Below are positions 1 to 7,512 of a stretch of 35,283 nucleotides of DNA, piece after piece. The stretch's first letter is position 1, and the number at the start of each line of letters is the position of its first letter. Source of the DNA: DRTC01 sp964521025. Lineage in GTDB: Bacteria; Cloacimonadota; Cloacimonadia; Cloacimonadales; TCS61. The notes below the pieces were generated by a model. It did not search any database. It worked only from the letters and a program-made list of their open reading frames with translations, and was not told the DNA's origin. Position numbers and translations under genes: made by a program. Location: contig CAZFPK010000034.1 in the NCBI GenBank assembly GCA_964521025.1, forward strand, positions 1 through 35,283, read 5' to 3'.

Positions 1-2
1 TT

Positions 3-1202
3 CTCGATGAAGCAGATGAAATGCTGAATATGGGATTTATCGAAGATATCGAAAAAATACTTTCCCAAACTAATAAAGACAAAAGAATGCTGCTTTTTTC
101 CGCGACAATACCGCAGAGGATCGTCAAACTTTCCCAAAAATTTATGGGTGAGTTCGAGGAAATAAAAATCGATGCAAAAAGACTTACCGTAGATTTGACG
201 GATCAAATATATTTTGAGGTAAATTCATCCGATAAATTTGAAGCTTTGTGTCGCATTATAGACATTGAAAATGAATTTTATGCTCTCATCTTCTGCAGAA
301 CGAAACTGAAAGCACAGCATCTGGGAAATGCTCTGTCAGATAGAGGTTACGACGCAGCAGCCCTGCACGGAGATATTTCTCAAAATCAAAGGGAAAGAAT
401 TCTCGATCAATTCAGGAAAAAAAGGATCAGGATCCTCGCTGCCACGGATGTTGCTGCTCGCGGAATCGACATCCAGGACCTGACACATGTTTTGAATTAC
501 TCTATTCCCCAGGATCCGGATTCATACATTCATCGTATCGGCAGAACCGGAAGAGCCGGAAAACGCGGTACTGCTATCACCTTTATTACGCCTTCGGAGT
601 ATCGGAAATTAATGTTTATCCAAAGAACTGCAAAGGCAGAAATACGCAAAGAGAAGATCCCCAAAATCAAACAACTTATCAGTATAAAGCGGAAACGGAT
701 AATCGATGAGATCAACGAGATCATCGAAATGAAAACTTTTGACGAAAACCTGCACATTGCCTACGAACTTTTGGGAGATCATAAACCGGATGAATTGATT
801 GCCGCCCTTCTCACTCACGCTTATAAAGACGATTTCTCTCCTGAAAAATATGCGCAGATCAGAGATGTGAAAGGTCGGACAGATAATTTTTCCCCCGACA
901 CAAAAGGAACAACTCGACTTTTCATAGCTTTGGGAAATAAAGATAAGATGACGAAAAGGAAACTGGCAGATCTGATAAAAAAGGAAGCCGGGATCGATTT
1001 TCGGTTGATTCGAGACATAAAAGTTTACGATAATTTTTCCTTTGCCAATGTACCATTTTCCGAAGCCGAACAGATCATAAAAGCTTTTAGAAAAATGGGA
1101 AAAGATAACAAACCTCTCGTTGTAAAAGCAAAACCGGAAGAGAAAAAGGGAAAATCCAATTACAGTAGAGGTGGATGGAAGAGAAGATTTGGAGTCAAAT
1201 AA
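3..1202 (+). CDS. DEAD-box ATP-dependent RNA helicase, C-terminal part (5' end outside window)
   Basis: RNA helicase that would unwind structured RNA, probably in ribosome assembly or RNA turnover. The reading frame is open to the window edge and begins in motif II: LDEADEMLNMGF is encoded from base 3, so the RecA1 domain lies mostly upstream. Visible next are motif III (SAT in LLFSATIP), then the RecA2 domain with ATDVAARGIDI and motif VI HRIGRTGRAG. The C-terminus (about TRLFIALGNKDKM onward) fits the DbpA/CsdA-type RNA-binding domain, followed by a basic Gly/Arg/Lys tail. That arrangement suggests a CsdA/DeaD-like protein rather than RhlE. The last codons (Phe-Gly-Val-Lys-stop) lie inside an intergenic hairpin repeat that starts at 1188. 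The family is certain; the exact subfamily is inferred. Confidence 0.93.
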   Translation, partial: LDEADEMLNMGFIEDIEKILSQTNKDKRMLLFSATIPQRIVKLSQKFMGEFEEIKIDAKRLTVDLTDQIYFEVNSSDKFEALCRIIDIENEFYALIFCRTKLKAQHLGNALSDRGYDAAALHGDISQNQRERILDQFRKKRIRILAATDVAARGIDIQDLTHVLNYSIPQDPDSYIHRIGRTGRAGKRGTAITFITPSEYRKLMFIQRTAKAEIRKEKIPKIKQLISIKRKRIIDEINEIIEMKTFDENLHIAYELLGDHKPDELIAALLTHAYKDDFSPEKYAQIRDVKGRTDNFSPDTKGTTRLFIALGNKDKMTKRKLADLIKKEAGIDFRLIRDIKVYDNFSFANVPFSEAEQIIKAFRKMGKDNKPLVVKAKPEEKKGKSNYSRGGWKRRFGVK

Positions 1203-1238
1203 CCGTGATTTTTTGGAGTAAAATATCCGCGATATTTT
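1188..1238. repeat. Hairpin repeat family A, left end only
   Basis: Two successive left modules of the TTTGGAGT element. TTTGGAGT at 1188-1195 is followed by an imperfect palindrome around CCGTG. A second TTTGGAGT at 1212-1219 is followed by AAAATATCCGCGATATTTT (1220-1238), an 8-bp stem with loop CGC. The first copy overlaps the helicase stop codon. The right end (ACTCCAAA) seen in other copies is missing here. Confidence 0.8.
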
Positions 1239-1348
1239 TTATTATTAGAATATATAAAAATTAACGATATGATATGAACATTTAATAATTGACAGAATTT
1301 ATAACATTTTAGAAAGTAGTTTTGAAAATTAATAATGGAGATAAGATA

Positions 1349-1528
1349 ATGAGTAACTCTCTTATATTTGACACTTTAGCGTGTCTCATAAAACTGAGAG
1401 CAGTCAGATTTAGTAGTGAATTAGAAATAGCAATGTAAAGAGATATGAAAGAGTTGGAATTACGATTAAAATACGATCTTACAATACGATTTAGTGCTAT
1501 AATTACAGATTTAGTAAAATTATTGTAG
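1349..1528 (+). pseudogene. Decayed DUF1640-like (coiled-coil membrane) small protein gene
   Basis: After a TGGAG-type ribosome binding site an ATG at 1349 opens MSNSLIFDTLACLIKLRAV. This resembles the conserved start of DUF1640 proteins (LIFDTLAYxKKLKxAG). The frame hits TAA at 1436-1438 and then continues in the same frame as RDMKELELRLKYDLTIR and a short hydrophobic stretch ending TAG at 1526-1528. This matches the (T)KRDLKELE...LTIRLG part and terminal membrane helix of that family. The middle (coiled coil) is shortened, and an internal stop interrupts the frame, so it is called a pseudogene. The family resemblance is from memory of the domain; a profile search would settle it. Confidence 0.5.
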
Positions 1529-1617
1529 GTAGATATTTATAATAATAGAATGAGGAAACTATGACTTAACTATTTAAAAATTATTAGATAAAAGTTTTTG
1601 CATAAATTTTATTTGTT

Positions 1618-1760
1618 CTGATTAGAAAACCGACAGTTTTTTAGATATCCAGAGCATATAGGAAGGATGCGTCCGTTATGGACGCACTTTCTTATGTCTT
1701 GGATATCGGGTATGTCGGTACCTCTAATCAGGATGTAACGGAAGTTGCGTCCTTTTTTTT
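1618..1760 (+). ncRNA. Candidate structured small RNA: long imperfect hairpin plus intrinsic terminator
   Basis: Nested complementary segments form one long hairpin. CTGATTAGA (1618-1626) pairs with 1723-1731, ACCGACA (1629-1635) with 1713-1719, GATATCCA (1644-1651) with 1700-1707, an imperfect segment follows (about 1655-1665 with 1687-1696), and TGCGTCC (1668-1674) pairs with 1680-1686, leaving loop GTTAT. Asymmetric internal loops separate the stems. Immediately 3' is a perfect 9-bp terminator hairpin with a GGAA loop and eight Ts. The overall form (long rod with internal bubbles, 3' terminator) recalls 6S-like RNAs, but I see no diagnostic 6S or SRP sequence. The family is unassigned, and the exact 5' end is unknown. 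Strand is taken from the terminator T-run. Confidence 0.6.
1731..1760 (+). terminator. Rho-independent terminator of the candidate RNA
   Basis: GGATGTAAC (1731-1739), loop GGAA (1740-1743, a GNRA tetraloop), GTTGCGTCC (1744-1752), then eight Ts at 1753-1760. All nine positions pair if G-U pairs are allowed. Confidence 0.85.
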
Positions 1761-1960
1761 ATTTATACAATCAAATTATAAAATGCAATTTCCAATAATA
1801 ATAAAAAATCCAAAATAATTAAGAGGTGAAAAATGAGAGGAGGATAACAAAAAGAAAAAATCAGAGAAGATTGTGTTTATATCCCGGGAATTAAATATTG
1901 AAAATGGGCGACACAGTGCCTTTTGACGAGATGTAAAATAAACTAATAATTGGAGGAAAA

Positions 1961-2935
1961 ATGAAAAAAAGTATTTTTATTACATGGCTTTTATTAGCTC
2001 TATTAATTGGTTGTGGAACAACATCTATGTTGATGATAGTCACCAGACCAGCGGAAGTAAATTTAAAAGGTTATAACAAAATAGCAATTGGAGATATTGT
2101 TGATGCTGGAGGTAGTGTAAGCAGGCATTCCCAGGATATTGCAGATGACATAACATCTGCCTTATTTGATTCGGGAACTTTTGAAGTTTTGGATAGACAA
2201 AACCTGAAGAGCATAATGTCAGAACATAAGCTAAGCTTATCTGGTATCATCGATGAAAATACAGCTTCTGAATTAGGAAAAATTGTCGGAGCTGCAGTTT
2301 TGGTTTTCGGTCGAATTCAAGGTGATAAATACGATGAAAAAACATCTAAAGCAGATGCATGGCAAGATAAAAAAGGTGGTTGGCATCAAACTCATTATAG
2401 GGTTGGCACTTATGATATGTCTGTTAGCTTGAAAGTTATCGATATTAAAACTGCGAAAATTCTCGCAGTTAGGTCACTTTCTGCAAGTTACGTTTCAAAA
2501 AATAGTGCTGATAATAAATGGCCCGAAGATATCGATAAAGATGCTCTTTATACAAAATGCCTGAAGAATATTACAGGACAGTTTATGAGAATTGTAGCTC
2601 CTTATGATGTGCAAATAAAAGCCAGTTTCCAGACAGATAAACTGCTCCCAGAAGTTAATCAAGCTATAACACAATTGAAAATTGGCGAATGGGATGAAGG
2701 AATGAAGTTATTTAAAGAAGCTACCCAAAAAACAGGTCTCGAACCGAAAGTTCAGGCAAAAGCTTTTTATGATTTAGGCTTAGCACAAATGTATGGCGGT
2801 GAATATGATTCGTCTATAGTAAATTTCAAACAAGCTATGAAATTTATGCCAAACAAAAAAATCTATCAAAGTGCCATTAAAACAGCAAAATTAGAAAAAG
2901 AAAAATCTGAAAAATTACAAGAACAACAGGAATAA
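1961..2935 (+). CDS. CsgG-type lipoprotein with C-terminal TPR-like helices
   Basis: Probable outer-membrane-associated lipoprotein. The N-terminus MKKSIFITWLLLALLIGC is a signal peptide ending in a lipobox with Cys18. Residues about 35-215 resemble the curli-assembly CsgG/DUF-type alpha/beta fold: KIAIGDIVDAGG, then DDITSALFDSGTFEVLDRQNL and AAVLVFGRIQGD. About residues 225-300 look like TPR helices (IGEWDEGMKLFKEA, ALAQMYGGEYDSSIVNFKQAM-like pattern). A Lys/Glu-rich tail ends the protein. A GGAGG ribosome binding site lies seven bases before the ATG. No curli genes neighbour it, so a role in curli export is not implied. It more likely belongs to the broad family of CsgG-like periplasmic sensors/assembly proteins with unknown partners. 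A clear terminator follows. Confidence 0.8.
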   Translation: MKKSIFITWLLLALLIGCGTTSMLMIVTRPAEVNLKGYNKIAIGDIVDAGGSVSRHSQDIADDITSALFDSGTFEVLDRQNLKSIMSEHKLSLSGIIDENTASELGKIVGAAVLVFGRIQGDKYDEKTSKADAWQDKKGGWHQTHYRVGTYDMSVSLKVIDIKTAKILAVRSLSASYVSKNSADNKWPEDIDKDALYTKCLKNITGQFMRIVAPYDVQIKASFQTDKLLPEVNQAITQLKIGEWDEGMKLFKEATQKTGLEPKVQAKAFYDLGLAQMYGGEYDSSIVNFKQAMKFMPNKKIYQSAIKTAKLEKEKSEKLQEQQE

Positions 2936-2957
2936 AATTTTTCTGGTTTTAAAAGAT

Positions 2958-2988
2958 AAAAGCAGGCATCTAATTCTGCCTGCTTTTT
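2958..2988 (+). terminator. Intrinsic terminator after the lipoprotein gene
   Basis: AAAAGCAGGCA (2958-2968) and TGCCTGCTTTT (2977-2987) are perfect complements with an 8-base loop. The T-run completes a rho-independent terminator 22 bp past the stop codon. Confidence 0.88.
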
Positions 2989-3208
2989 CATTTGATAAGC
3001 TTATTTCAGAACATATTATCTCCAATAAAGTTTCACCATTTTTTTCCAAAAAAAACACTTCTCCTGAAAATATTTTCTAATAATATTTGAGACTTTAGAA
3101 CGTTCTTTTAAAAGCTTTTTATTTGTTTTTTCACAGGCAGAAGATCAGATTCAAAAATACCGTATAATTCTTGAATTTCTTTGGACAAATGTAGATTTTC
3201 TCTTTTTT

Positions 3209-3255
3209 GAAAACGACTTCATCGTTTAGAAATAACACGGTTATTTTACTCCAAA
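3209..3255. repeat. Hairpin repeat family A, right half
   Basis: GAAAACGACTTCATCGTTT hairpin followed by AATAACACGGTTATT (3231-3245) and the right boundary ACTCCAAA (3248-3255). Same order as the right half of the complete copy 50 bp downstream, with a base change in one arm of the first stem. Confidence 0.85.
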
Positions 3256-3303
3256 TAACAAAGTTTTCCTTGAACAAAATACCCTCTAAAAATTTTTAGT
3301 TTA

Positions 3304-3387
3304 TTTGGAGTAAAATATCCGCGATATTTTGTATTTTTTTGAAAACGACTTCGTCGTTTAACAATAACACGGTTATTGCACTCCAAA
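3304..3387. repeat. Hairpin repeat family A, complete 84-bp copy
   Basis: Reads TTTGGAGT (3304-3311), hairpin AAAATATCCGCGATATTTT (3312-3330), hairpin AAACGACTTCGTCGTTT, hairpin AATAACACGGTTATT (3363-3377) and ACTCCAAA (3380-3387), the inverted complement of the left end with one mismatch. Three small perfect hairpins thus sit between inverted ends. It lies directly upstream of the EF-G ribosome binding site, so it would be transcribed in the 5' leader if the promoter is further upstream. Confidence 0.9.
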
Positions 3388-3400
3388 AAAAGAGGAAAAA

Positions 3401-5461
3401 ATGGATATTTATAAAATTAGAAATATCGGTATAAGTGCTCACATTGATTCCGGCAAAACGACATTAACAGAAAGAATCTTATATTATTGCAACAAGATAT
3501 ACAGGATCGGAGAAGTGCGAGGAAAAGACGGTGTTGGTGCAACCATGGATTCCATGGAACTGGAAAAAGAACGAGGGATCACGATCGCATCCGCAGCCAC
3601 AAATGTAATCTGGGACGGATTTATTCTAAATGTAATCGACACTCCGGGACATGTGGATTTTACAATAGAAGTAGAGAATGCACTTCGCGTTTTGGATGGA
3701 GCAATATTGGTTCTTTGTGCTGTCAGCGGTGTTCAGTCGCAATCGATTACTGTGGACAGGCAGTTGAAAAGATACAAAGTTCCGCATATTGCTTTCATCA
3801 ACAAATTAGACAGAGTTGGAGCAGATCCCGAAAAAATTACTGATCAACTTTGTGAGAAGTTAGATCATAACGCTGTTTTAATGCAGATACCGATTGGTTT
3901 GGAAGATAAATTTGAAGGGATAATCGATCTGATCTCATGCAAAGCCAGATATTTTACAGGATTAAAAGGTGAGCAGGTAAAAGAAACAGAAATCCCAGCA
4001 GAATACAAAGTAAAGGCTTGCGAAATGCGCGAGCAAATGATAGACGCAGCATCAATGTTCAGCGATGAATTGGCGGAAGCTTTCTTAGAAGGAAATGAAA
4101 CAGAAGAAATGATCATCGATGCTGTCAGGATCGGAACTATTTCCAGGCAGATGACTCCTGTTTTCATCGGTTCGACTTTCAAAAATAAAGGTGTTCAATT
4201 ACTTCTCGATGCGGTTATTCGCTATCTTCCAAATCCAACCGAAAGCGTTAATATCGCTCATGATAAAAACGATAATATGAGAGATGTTAAGCTATCATCC
4301 GATCCCGAACTTCCAACGGTTGCTTCATCTTTCAAATTGGAAAATCAGCAATATGGTCAACTGACTTATTTACGGATCTATCAAGGCTCGATTTCCAAAG
4401 GTTCCAACCTTGTGAATGCCAGAACAGGAAATAAAATAAAAGTAGGACGCCTTGTAAAAATGCACGCTGATAATATGGAAGATATCACAAGTGCAAAAGC
4501 AGGCGACATTGTGGCTCTGTTTGGAGTCGATTGTGCTTTGGGAGATACTTTTAATGGCGGCAACAACAATTATACGATGCGCGAATCCTATATTCCTAAA
4601 CCAATTATTTCTCTTGCGTTAAGTATCAAAGATAACCAGGATCAGGATAAACTTTCCAAAGCCCTGGCAAGATTCACTAAAGAAGATCCGACCTTCAAAT
4701 CTCATGTTGATGAGGAAACCAACGAAACGATCGTGCTGGGAATGGGTGAATTGCATTTGAATGTTTACATCGAGAGAATGAGAAGGGAATATGATGTAAA
4801 TTTGGAAGTTTGCGAACCACAAGTTTCTTATCGAGAAACCATTACCAAAGCAATCGAGTTTGATCATATTCATAAAAAACAATCCGGTGGACGGGGACAA
4901 TTTGCACGGATAAAAGGGATTTTAACGCCTTCGGGCAAAGATGAGAATATCTTTCGAGACAAAATTCGCGGCGGCAATATTCCATCTCAATTCATTCCTG
5001 GTTGTGAGAAAGGATTTTTATCAGTATTAGATAAAGGCGGACTTGCCGGATTTCCGATTGTCGGCGTGAAAATGACTTTGGACGATGGTGCTTTCCACGA
5101 AGTGGATTCCTCGCAACTTGCCTTTGAGATCGCTACCAGAACTGCCTTCAGACAAAATTACTTCAAAGCTAAACCGATTATCCTCGAACCGGTAATGAAG
5201 CTTTCTGTGGAGACTCCATCTGAATTCCGTGGAAATATCATGGCAATAATCAATAAACACAGGGGACTTGTTTCAGATACGGTTATCGACAATCATTTTA
5301 CCCGCATAGATTCGGAAATGCCGCTCTCGGAAACTTTCGGACTTGCTACACAATTCCGTTCGGTAACGCAAGGTAAAGCAGATTTTACAATGGAATTCAG
5401 CGAGTATAAACCGGTTCCGAGGAGTATTGAGGAAGAGATATTGAAGAGAAGAGGGAAGTAA
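3401..5461 (+). CDS. fusA: Elongation factor G, mitochondrial/spdEFG1-like type
   Basis: Translocation GTPase that moves tRNA-mRNA on the ribosome. The 686 residues have the full EF-G layout. The G1 loop is AHIDSGKTT (13-21), the switch region is MDSMELEKERGIT (49-61), G3 is DTPGH (80-84) and G4 is NKLD (134-137). Domains II to V follow, with the domain IV segment SGGRGQFARIKG. The wording IRNIGISAHIDSGKTTLTER, GKDGVGATMDSMELE and HADNMEDI is closer to mitochondrial EF-G1 and the spdEFG1 paralogues of spirochaetes, planctomycetes and deltaproteobacteria than to canonical bacterial EF-G (AHIDAGKTT). The start is supported by AGAGG a few bases upstream. It stands alone, not in a str operon. A second EF-G gene elsewhere in the genome is likely if it is spdEFG1. 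Confidence 0.95.
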   Translation: MDIYKIRNIGISAHIDSGKTTLTERILYYCNKIYRIGEVRGKDGVGATMDSMELEKERGITIASAATNVIWDGFILNVIDTPGHVDFTIEVENALRVLDGAILVLCAVSGVQSQSITVDRQLKRYKVPHIAFINKLDRVGADPEKITDQLCEKLDHNAVLMQIPIGLEDKFEGIIDLISCKARYFTGLKGEQVKETEIPAEYKVKACEMREQMIDAASMFSDELAEAFLEGNETEEMIIDAVRIGTISRQMTPVFIGSTFKNKGVQLLLDAVIRYLPNPTESVNIAHDKNDNMRDVKLSSDPELPTVASSFKLENQQYGQLTYLRIYQGSISKGSNLVNARTGNKIKVGRLVKMHADNMEDITSAKAGDIVALFGVDCALGDTFNGGNNNYTMRESYIPKPIISLALSIKDNQDQDKLSKALARFTKEDPTFKSHVDEETNETIVLGMGELHLNVYIERMRREYDVNLEVCEPQVSYRETITKAIEFDHIHKKQSGGRGQFARIKGILTPSGKDENIFRDKIRGGNIPSQFIPGCEKGFLSVLDKGGLAGFPIVGVKMTLDDGAFHEVDSSQLAFEIATRTAFRQNYFKAKPIILEPVMKLSVETPSEFRGNIMAIINKHRGLVSDTVIDNHFTRIDSEMPLSETFGLATQFRSVTQGKADFTMEFSEYKPVPRSIEEEILKRRGK

Positions 5462-5462
5462 A

Positions 5463-5680
5463 TTTGGAGTGAAAAATCCGTGATTTTTTTTTGAAGTATG
5501 AAGTAAAATATTCGCTATATTTTCTTTGAGTAAAACAACCGTGTTGTTTTGTATAAAATATCTTCACAATATTTTATATTTTTAGAAACGACTGCGACGC
5601 TTAGCAATATCCTCCGGAGTTGAAACTTTTTTTGGAAACGAATGCGTCGTTTAACAATAACACGGTTATTGCACTCCAAA
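5463..5680. repeat. Hairpin repeat family A, expanded 218-bp copy
   Basis: Fills the whole space between the convergent EF-G and guaA genes. Left end TTTGGAGT at 5463-5470 comes immediately after the EF-G stop. The right end AATAACACGGTTATT plus ACTCCAAA (5656-5680) comes immediately before the guaA stop. In between are extra hairpins: 5505-5523 (loop TCGCT), AAAACAACCGTGTTGTTTT (5532-5550), a 10-bp stem at 5552-5561/5569-5578, and two degenerate versions of the CGACxxxGTCG hairpin. Stems differ in sequence but remain self-complementary. It may act as a bidirectional terminator. Confidence 0.85.
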
Positions 5681-5681
5681 A

Positions 5682-7460
5682 TCACTCCCACTCAATCGTT
5701 CCGGGAGGTTTAGTAGTAATATCGTAGTAGAGACTGTTTCCCGACTTTTCAATTTCTGATGTTATCGCTTTCAAAAAACCAAAATCCATCTCATACACGC
5801 TGGCACTCATTGCATCGAAAGAACAAACAGGTCTCATCACATAACACAATTTGTTTCGGGAATCTTTTAGAGGAAGTTGAACAACAGGCATTTGCCAGAT
5901 TTCTTTTATTTCATCGGTTCGGTTTCGTAAGATCGAGTCTATACATCGCAGTTCATCCAGATTTCGCTTTTTTAGATACAACTCATCCAACTTCAAATTT
6001 TCAGCAGGTTCCAAAGCAAAAACAATTCTATTCACAGTTTTCAGTTCATTAACTGCTTTTGCAGAACATTCGTTCAATATTTTCCAATTCGGAGGAACGC
6101 CCGCATCGAACCAGACAACCGCCGGATGATGATATGAACGGAAATCTCCCTGCACTCCCACGCTCTTAACGGGAAGAATTTTTCCTTTCATTTGAAATTC
6201 TGCTAAAATCTTATTCAAATGCTTTTCTTCTTTTTGAAAATCATCGTGCGGGTGGGAAGAATCCGAACAGATAACTCTAATTGCCAATCCCGGACCGGGA
6301 AAAGGATGACGATGCACAAGATGATGAGGAAGTCCGAGTTCTTCTCCCAATCTGCGTACTTCATCTTTATATAATTCCTTGATCGGCTCGATGATCTTTC
6401 CTGCGGATAATAGTTTTTCGATTTCACTCACGCGGTTGTGATGCGTTTTGATCAAAGCGGATTTATCAGTCGAACCGCTTTCGATCGTATCCGGGTAGAT
6501 CGTTCCCTGAACGAGCAGGAATTCATCTTTTTGGGATAATTCTGCCAGTTCTTTGTTTGCAATATCCACGAAAAGTTTCCCGATAATTTTCCGTTTCTCT
6601 TCCGGATCAATAACTCCCTTTAGATTCTCCAGGTACAAATTTCCTGCTTCGATAATTTTGATATTCTTAAAATTTAATTCATCTAAATGTTCCAGAATTT
6701 CCTGTGATTCATTCAAACGCATAAAACCGGTATCGATGTGAATAGAAAACACATTTTCGTTCCCAACTGCCTGAATACAAAGTTCCAGAGCAACGAGCGA
6801 ATCCACGCCACCGGAAAGCAGCAGAACCAGTTTTCGATCTTTCACCTTTTCCCGAATTTCAGCGATCAATTTCTCTTTGAAATTCTCAACTTTCCACTTT
6901 CGCTCTGAAGTACACAGATTCAAGAAATTATCCAGCATTTTCATCCCGTTTTCAGTATGCGTTACTTCCGGATGGAATTGAAAACCAAAATATTTTTTTG
7001 ATTCATAAGCAACAATGGAAACCGAATCAGTGGAAGCAGTTACCTTGAAATTAGGTGGAAGTTTTGAAACATGATCACCGTGACTCATCCAGACTGTTTG
7101 CTCGGAAATCAAGGCATTGAAAAGTTTTGAATTTTCTGAATCACAAGTTACGGAAGTAAAGCCATATTCTTTATTTTCGCTGCTCTCGATCTCACCTCCG
7201 ATCATTTTTGCGAGAAGTTGATGTCCGTAACAAATTCCCAAAATGGGAATGTTGTTTTCATCCAAATCCAAATGAATTTTATGAGCATCTTCCGAATTTA
7301 CTGATTGTGGTCCGCCTGAAAAAATAATTCCAACAATATTTTCGGTTTTTTTTAAATTTTCGGGATGTACTATCTCGCTGTAGATTCCTAGATCGCGTAT
7401 TCTTCGGGCAATTAAGTGAGTGTATTGTCCGCCGAAATCGATAATTGCTATTTTGTTCAT
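5682..7460 (-). CDS. guaA: GMP synthase (glutamine-hydrolysing), long eukaryote-like form
   Basis: Converts XMP to GMP using glutamine and ATP. The class I glutaminase domain (about 1-185) has nucleophile Cys77 in GICYGHQ and the His/Glu of QFHPE (163/165). The ATP-pyrophosphatase domain has the P-loop LSGGVDS (215-221). The C-terminal dimerisation domain is unusually long: the protein has 592 residues against roughly 510-525 in typical bacteria. Its wording (HPFPGPGLAIRVIC, LPVKSVGVQGD, QMPVVQLPL, KPPGTIEWE) follows the human GMPS type, which carries an extra insertion there. It is last in the minus-strand gene string. The ribosome binding site GGTGAG lies in a CGCAAAG-type repeat just upstream. 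Confidence 0.95.
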   Translation of the reverse strand: MNKIAIIDFGGQYTHLIARRIRDLGIYSEIVHPENLKKTENIVGIIFSGGPQSVNSEDAHKIHLDLDENNIPILGICYGHQLLAKMIGGEIESSENKEYGFTSVTCDSENSKLFNALISEQTVWMSHGDHVSKLPPNFKVTASTDSVSIVAYESKKYFGFQFHPEVTHTENGMKMLDNFLNLCTSERKWKVENFKEKLIAEIREKVKDRKLVLLLSGGVDSLVALELCIQAVGNENVFSIHIDTGFMRLNESQEILEHLDELNFKNIKIIEAGNLYLENLKGVIDPEEKRKIIGKLFVDIANKELAELSQKDEFLLVQGTIYPDTIESGSTDKSALIKTHHNRVSEIEKLLSAGKIIEPIKELYKDEVRRLGEELGLPHHLVHRHPFPGPGLAIRVICSDSSHPHDDFQKEEKHLNKILAEFQMKGKILPVKSVGVQGDFRSYHHPAVVWFDAGVPPNWKILNECSAKAVNELKTVNRIVFALEPAENLKLDELYLKKRNLDELRCIDSILRNRTDEIKEIWQMPVVQLPLKDSRNKLCYVMRPVCSFDAMSASVYEMDFGFLKAITSEIEKSGNSLYYDITTKPPGTIEWE

Positions 7461-7465
7461 AATTT

Positions 7466-7500
7466 AACTCACCGCAAGGACACAAAGAAAACAAAGAGAT
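7466..7500. repeat. CGCAAAG-word intergenic repeat
   Basis: CACCGCAAGGACACAAAGAA and neighbouring bases form a short array of ACAAAG/GCAAAG words. It resembles the copies at 9690-9726 and 19790-19822. It sits directly upstream of guaA and supplies the purine-rich ribosome binding region. Confidence 0.6.
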
Positions 7501-7512
7501 TGATAAAACTTG

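Larger units (their letters stand above)
1203..1960. other. 758-bp region without an intact protein gene
   Basis: Very AT-rich. In order it holds the left-end family A hairpins, the decayed DUF1640-like ORF, the candidate structured RNA at 1618-1760 with its own terminator, and then about 200 bp in which no feature is recognisable other than the ribosome binding site of the lipoprotein gene (GGAGG just before 1961). Confidence 0.7.
2989..3400. other. Gene-free stretch before EF-G
   Basis: No gene is supported. On the minus strand between about 3010 and 3210 two short open stretches look protein-like (one containing LSKEIQELYGIFESDLLP, the other KERSKVSNIIRKYFQEK) but in different frames and without starts. 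This could be an eroded gene that I cannot name. The right part, 3209-3387, is occupied by family A hairpin repeats that end 14 bp before the EF-G start codon. Confidence 0.55.

Noticed and set aside
1618..1760. SRP RNA or tmRNA
   Set aside because: No SRP domain IV consensus, no tRNA-like ends and no tag reading frame; the GGAA loop belongs to the terminator stem rather than an SRP tip.
1961..2935. Curli secretion gene csgG itself
   Set aside because: Only the general CsgG-like fold and lipobox are visible; the TPR-like C-terminus and absence of csgA/B/D/E/F neighbours argue against a curli operon.
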